Assembly: GCA_028866445.1 (NCBI GenBank)
Contig: JAGWIE010000007.1
Span: forward strand, 1 to 16,246
Direction of reading: 5' to 3'
DNA length: 16,246 nucleotides
Source of the DNA: Rhodospirillales bacterium
GTDB taxonomy: Bacteria; Pseudomonadota; Alphaproteobacteria; Acetobacterales; Acetobacteraceae
The position numbers and the translations under genes were made by a program. Below, piece after piece: positions 14,437 through 16,246 of this stretch (position 1 is its first letter; the number at the start of each line of letters is the position of its first letter). The notes beneath the pieces were generated by a model. It was not told where the DNA came from. It saw only the letters and a list, made by a program, of their open reading frames with translations, and made no database searches.

Positions 14437-15104
14437 GCCAGTTGCGCATCACCCGGCAAACATTGATGGACGGTACGCTGCGCGCCCGGCAACGGGAATA
14501 TTCCGAGAAACACCCCGACATGCGCTGGCGCACCGATGCCGAGATGGCGGAGCTGTTTGAACGCACCATGAGTGAGCACCCGGCGGGTGAGGATTTATGG
14601 GTATTCGGGTATGGCTCACTCATCTGGAACCCGGCGTTTGAGTATGAGGAGCAGAGCTGTGCCCTGGTTAGGGGCTGGCACCGGCGGTTCTGCCTTAAAC
14701 TGCATATGGGGCGCGGCACACCGGAAACGCCTGGGCTGATGCTGGCGCTGGATAAAGGCGGTGCCTGCCGCGGCGTCGCCTTCCGCATAAATGCAGCGAA
14801 AATTCGGCAGGAGCTGGCACTTATCTGGCAACGGGAAATGTATGGCGGGGCCTATAATGCCCGCTGGGTGAGGCTGGAGGCCGGGCAGAAAAGAATGCGC
14901 GCCATCACCTTTGTCATCAACCCTCGTCATCCGCGTTACATTAAGGAACTTACCACGGAAGAGGCTGCGGCACTGATTACCTCTGGCCGTGGAGACCTTG
15001 GCACCTGCCGGGAATACTTCGACAATACCGTGACGCATCTGCGCTCGCTGGGGGTACGGGATGCGGCACTTGTACGCATTGCCGCGTCTTTGCCATCCGC
15101 GTGA
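14433..15104 (+). CDS. chaC: ChaC-type gamma-glutamylcyclotransferase
   Basis: ChaC-family enzymes degrade glutathione to 5-oxoproline and cysteinylglycine in the cytoplasm. The 223-residue protein has the substrate-binding VFGYGSLIWNP motif (YGSL at 60-63) and the catalytic Glu135 in IWQREMYGGAYN. Other typical segments are RFCLKLHMGRGTPETPGLMLAL and RGVAFRI. The N-terminal 50 residues before the fold are an extension seen in bacterial ChaC proteins. It overlaps scpB by 4 bp (ATGA) and ends 21 bp before tatB. The place between scpB and tatB is where tatA is usually found in alphaproteobacteria, so its presence is unusual. No functional link to the Tat or Scp proteins is apparent beyond co-transcription. 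The name chaC reflects family; no calcium transport role is implied. Confidence 0.92.
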   Translation: MSQLRITRQTLMDGTLRARQREYSEKHPDMRWRTDAEMAELFERTMSEHPAGEDLWVFGYGSLIWNPAFEYEEQSCALVRGWHRRFCLKLHMGRGTPETPGLMLALDKGGACRGVAFRINAAKIRQELALIWQREMYGGAYNARWVRLEAGQKRMRAITFVINPRHPRYIKELTTEEAAALITSGRGDLGTCREYFDNTVTHLRSLGVRDAALVRIAASLPSA

Positions 15105-15125
15105 TGGCCTGCTAGCAAGCCTGCG

Positions 15126-15560
15126 ATGTTTGGATTGTCATGGGGTGAGATTGGGCTGATCATGGCGGTGGCGCTGATTGCCATCGGGCCAAAGGATTTG
15201 CCTGTCGCCATTCGTACCGTTACTGGGCTTATCAAGAAAGCCAGGGGTATGGCCGCGGAATTTCAGGGCCATGTTGACGACATGATGCGGGAGGCGAATC
15301 TCTCCGATGTGAAAGGCGAGATCGACAAGCTGCGGCGATTTGATTTCCGCAATGCCGCAGAGACCGCTCTGGATCCGGACGGAAAGCTGCGTGCTTCGGT
15401 ACGAGAGGTAAATGACGGTGTAGCCGCCATGCCCTACAAGCCGCCGACCCCGGTGGAGGAAGCTCTACCGGATTCGCCAGCCTTTATTCCACCAGATGCA
15501 GCGCGTAAGCCGCCGGTTCCGGCCTTTATTCCGCCCGGCACCAGGCGCTGGGGTTTTTAG
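15126..15560 (+). CDS. tatB: Twin-arginine translocase subunit TatB
   Basis: TatB binds Tat signal peptides together with TatC in the inner membrane. The protein has 144 residues, with the membrane segment at about 5-21, the GPKDLP hinge (21-26), and a long amphipathic helix (about 27-75) with KKARGMAAEFQGHVDDMMREA. The opening MFGLSWGEIGLIMAVALIAIGPKDLP pattern and the FQGH..REA helix mark it as TatB rather than TatA. The C-terminal 45 residues are proline-rich and contain PAFIPP twice (118-123 and 132-137). No clear ribosome binding site precedes the ATG. tatC follows 3 bp after the stop. No tatA lies in the 21 bp before it. Confidence 0.92.
   Translation: MFGLSWGEIGLIMAVALIAIGPKDLPVAIRTVTGLIKKARGMAAEFQGHVDDMMREANLSDVKGEIDKLRRFDFRNAAETALDPDGKLRASVREVNDGVAAMPYKPPTPVEEALPDSPAFIPPDAARKPPVPAFIPPGTRRWGF
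15480..15532 (+). repeat. Direct repeat encoding PAFIPP in TatB
   Basis: The 11-bp unit GCCTTTATTCC occurs at 15480-15490 and 15522-15532, 42 bp apart and in frame, giving the PAFIPP hexapeptide twice in the TatB tail. The intervening codons differ, so it is an old or independently kept repeat, not a fresh duplication. Confidence 0.65.
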
Positions 15561-15563
15561 CGC

Positions 15564-16246
15564 ATGGCCGATGACGATGAGATTAACGACAAGGAAATGC
15601 CTCTGCTTGAGCATCTGGGGGAACTGCGCCGCCGGTTGATCTGGTCGGCGGCTACATTTCTTGTTTGCTTTGTCGGCTGCTATCATTTCGCACCAAGAAT
15701 TTACGATTTTCTGGCAGCCCCGCTGGCGCACGCGCTGGAAGCGCAAGGCCACAAGCCGGAACTGATCTATACCGCGCTCTACGAGGCGTTTTTCACCTAT
15801 GTGAAAGTTGCGGTGTTTGCTGCGGCGTTCATCTCATTCCCCGTGGTGGCGGTACAAATATGGCTGTTTGTGGCGCCGGGCTTGTACAAACGTGAAAAGC
15901 GGGCGCTGCTGCCTTTCCTTATCGCCACGCCGATATTGTTTTTTGCGGGTGGAGCGCTGGCTTATTATGTTTTCTTCCCGGTGGCCTGGAAATTCTTCCT
16001 TTCCTTCCAGCAATCCGGTGGCTCGGTGGATATCGAGTTGCTACCGAAAGTGGCTGATTATTTGAATATCGTTATGAAACTGATCTTCGCTTTCGGACTC
16101 AGTTTCGAGCTGCCCGTGCTGCTGACGCTGTTGGGCAAGGTGGGCATCGTTTCCCATGCCATGCTCAAAAAATACCGGCGCTATGCTTATGTAGGCTGCT
16201 TTATCGTCGCGGCGGTAATGGCCCCGCCGGATGTGCCCAGCCAGTG
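15564..16246 (+). CDS. tatC: Twin-arginine translocase subunit TatC (5' part)
   Basis: TatC is the polytopic core receptor of the twin-arginine translocase. The frame from the ATG at 15564 (MADDDEINDKEMPLLEHL) stays open to the window edge, giving 227 residues; about 25-40 are missing at the end. Conserved sites are the N-terminal LLEHLGELRRRL with Glu20, matching E. coli E15, and the loop APGLYKREKRALLPF with Glu111, matching E. coli E103. Membrane segments are visible at about 25-42, 80-104, 115-138, 167-187 and from 207. It starts 3 bp after the tatB stop. The acidic DDDE N-terminus is variable in the family. The truncation is an edge effect only. Confidence 0.95.
   Translation, partial: MADDDEINDKEMPLLEHLGELRRRLIWSAATFLVCFVGCYHFAPRIYDFLAAPLAHALEAQGHKPELIYTALYEAFFTYVKVAVFAAAFISFPVVAVQIWLFVAPGLYKREKRALLPFLIATPILFFAGGALAYYVFFPVAWKFFLSFQQSGGSVDIELLPKVADYLNIVMKLIFAFGLSFELPVLLTLLGKVGIVSHAMLKKYRRYAYVGCFIVAAVMAPPDVPSQ

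Noticed and set aside
15112..15119. Short palindrome TGCTAGCA before tatB
   Set aside because: An 8-bp palindrome without a loop is expected by chance at this scale and has no supporting context.

Overview
The window is a GC-rich (by eye roughly 60%), densely packed bacterial chromosome segment of ordinary housekeeping content. I see no phage, transposon, CRISPR array, tRNA or rRNA. The order dgt-argS-SPOR-nagZ-scpA-scpB-tatB-tatC is a typical alphaproteobacterial arrangement. A SUF operon with an Rrf2 regulator and a SufU-type protein suggests Acetobacteraceae or a relative. That assignment is inference from gene order and protein character, not from a search.

Region 1 (1-540) is the 3' part of a phosphoglycolate phosphatase-like HAD hydrolase, cut by the window edge. 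Region 2 (541-6774) is a complete SUF iron-sulfur cluster operon. A 97-bp leader holds a perfect dyad that fits the E. coli IscR type 1 core, followed by an Rrf2 regulator, sufB, sufC, sufD, sufS, sufU, a SufT/DUF59 gene and an A-type carrier. Spacers are 0-9 bp or the genes overlap, so one regulated transcript is likely. SufS takes sulfur from cysteine, SufU probably relays it, SufBCD builds the cluster, and the SufT and A-type proteins assist maturation or delivery.

Region 3 (6771-7881, minus strand) is erpA followed by xthA, overlapping by 8 bp. The stop codons of xthA and of the last suf gene overlap tail to tail. A 61-bp divergent spacer with an AT-rich start region and a 6-bp inverted repeat separates erpA from dgt.

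Region 4 (7943-16246, plus strand) is a long run of touching genes: dgt (dNTP hydrolysis), argS (arginyl-tRNA synthetase), a membrane-anchored SPOR protein, a short nagZ (peptidoglycan recycling), a site-2-protease-like M50 metalloprotease, scpA and scpB (condensin partners), a ChaC-type gamma-glutamylcyclotransferase, tatB, and tatC cut by the right edge. Two genes look like insertions into the usual order: the M50 protease between nagZ and scpA, and chaC between scpB and tatB, where tatA is commonly found. No tatA is present in the window.

I found no clearly undescribed system. The points most worth a second look are the IscR-like operator, the SufU-for-SufE substitution, the chaC/tatA replacement, the erpA-dgt spacer and the short NagZ. 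No gap between genes exceeds 100 bp.
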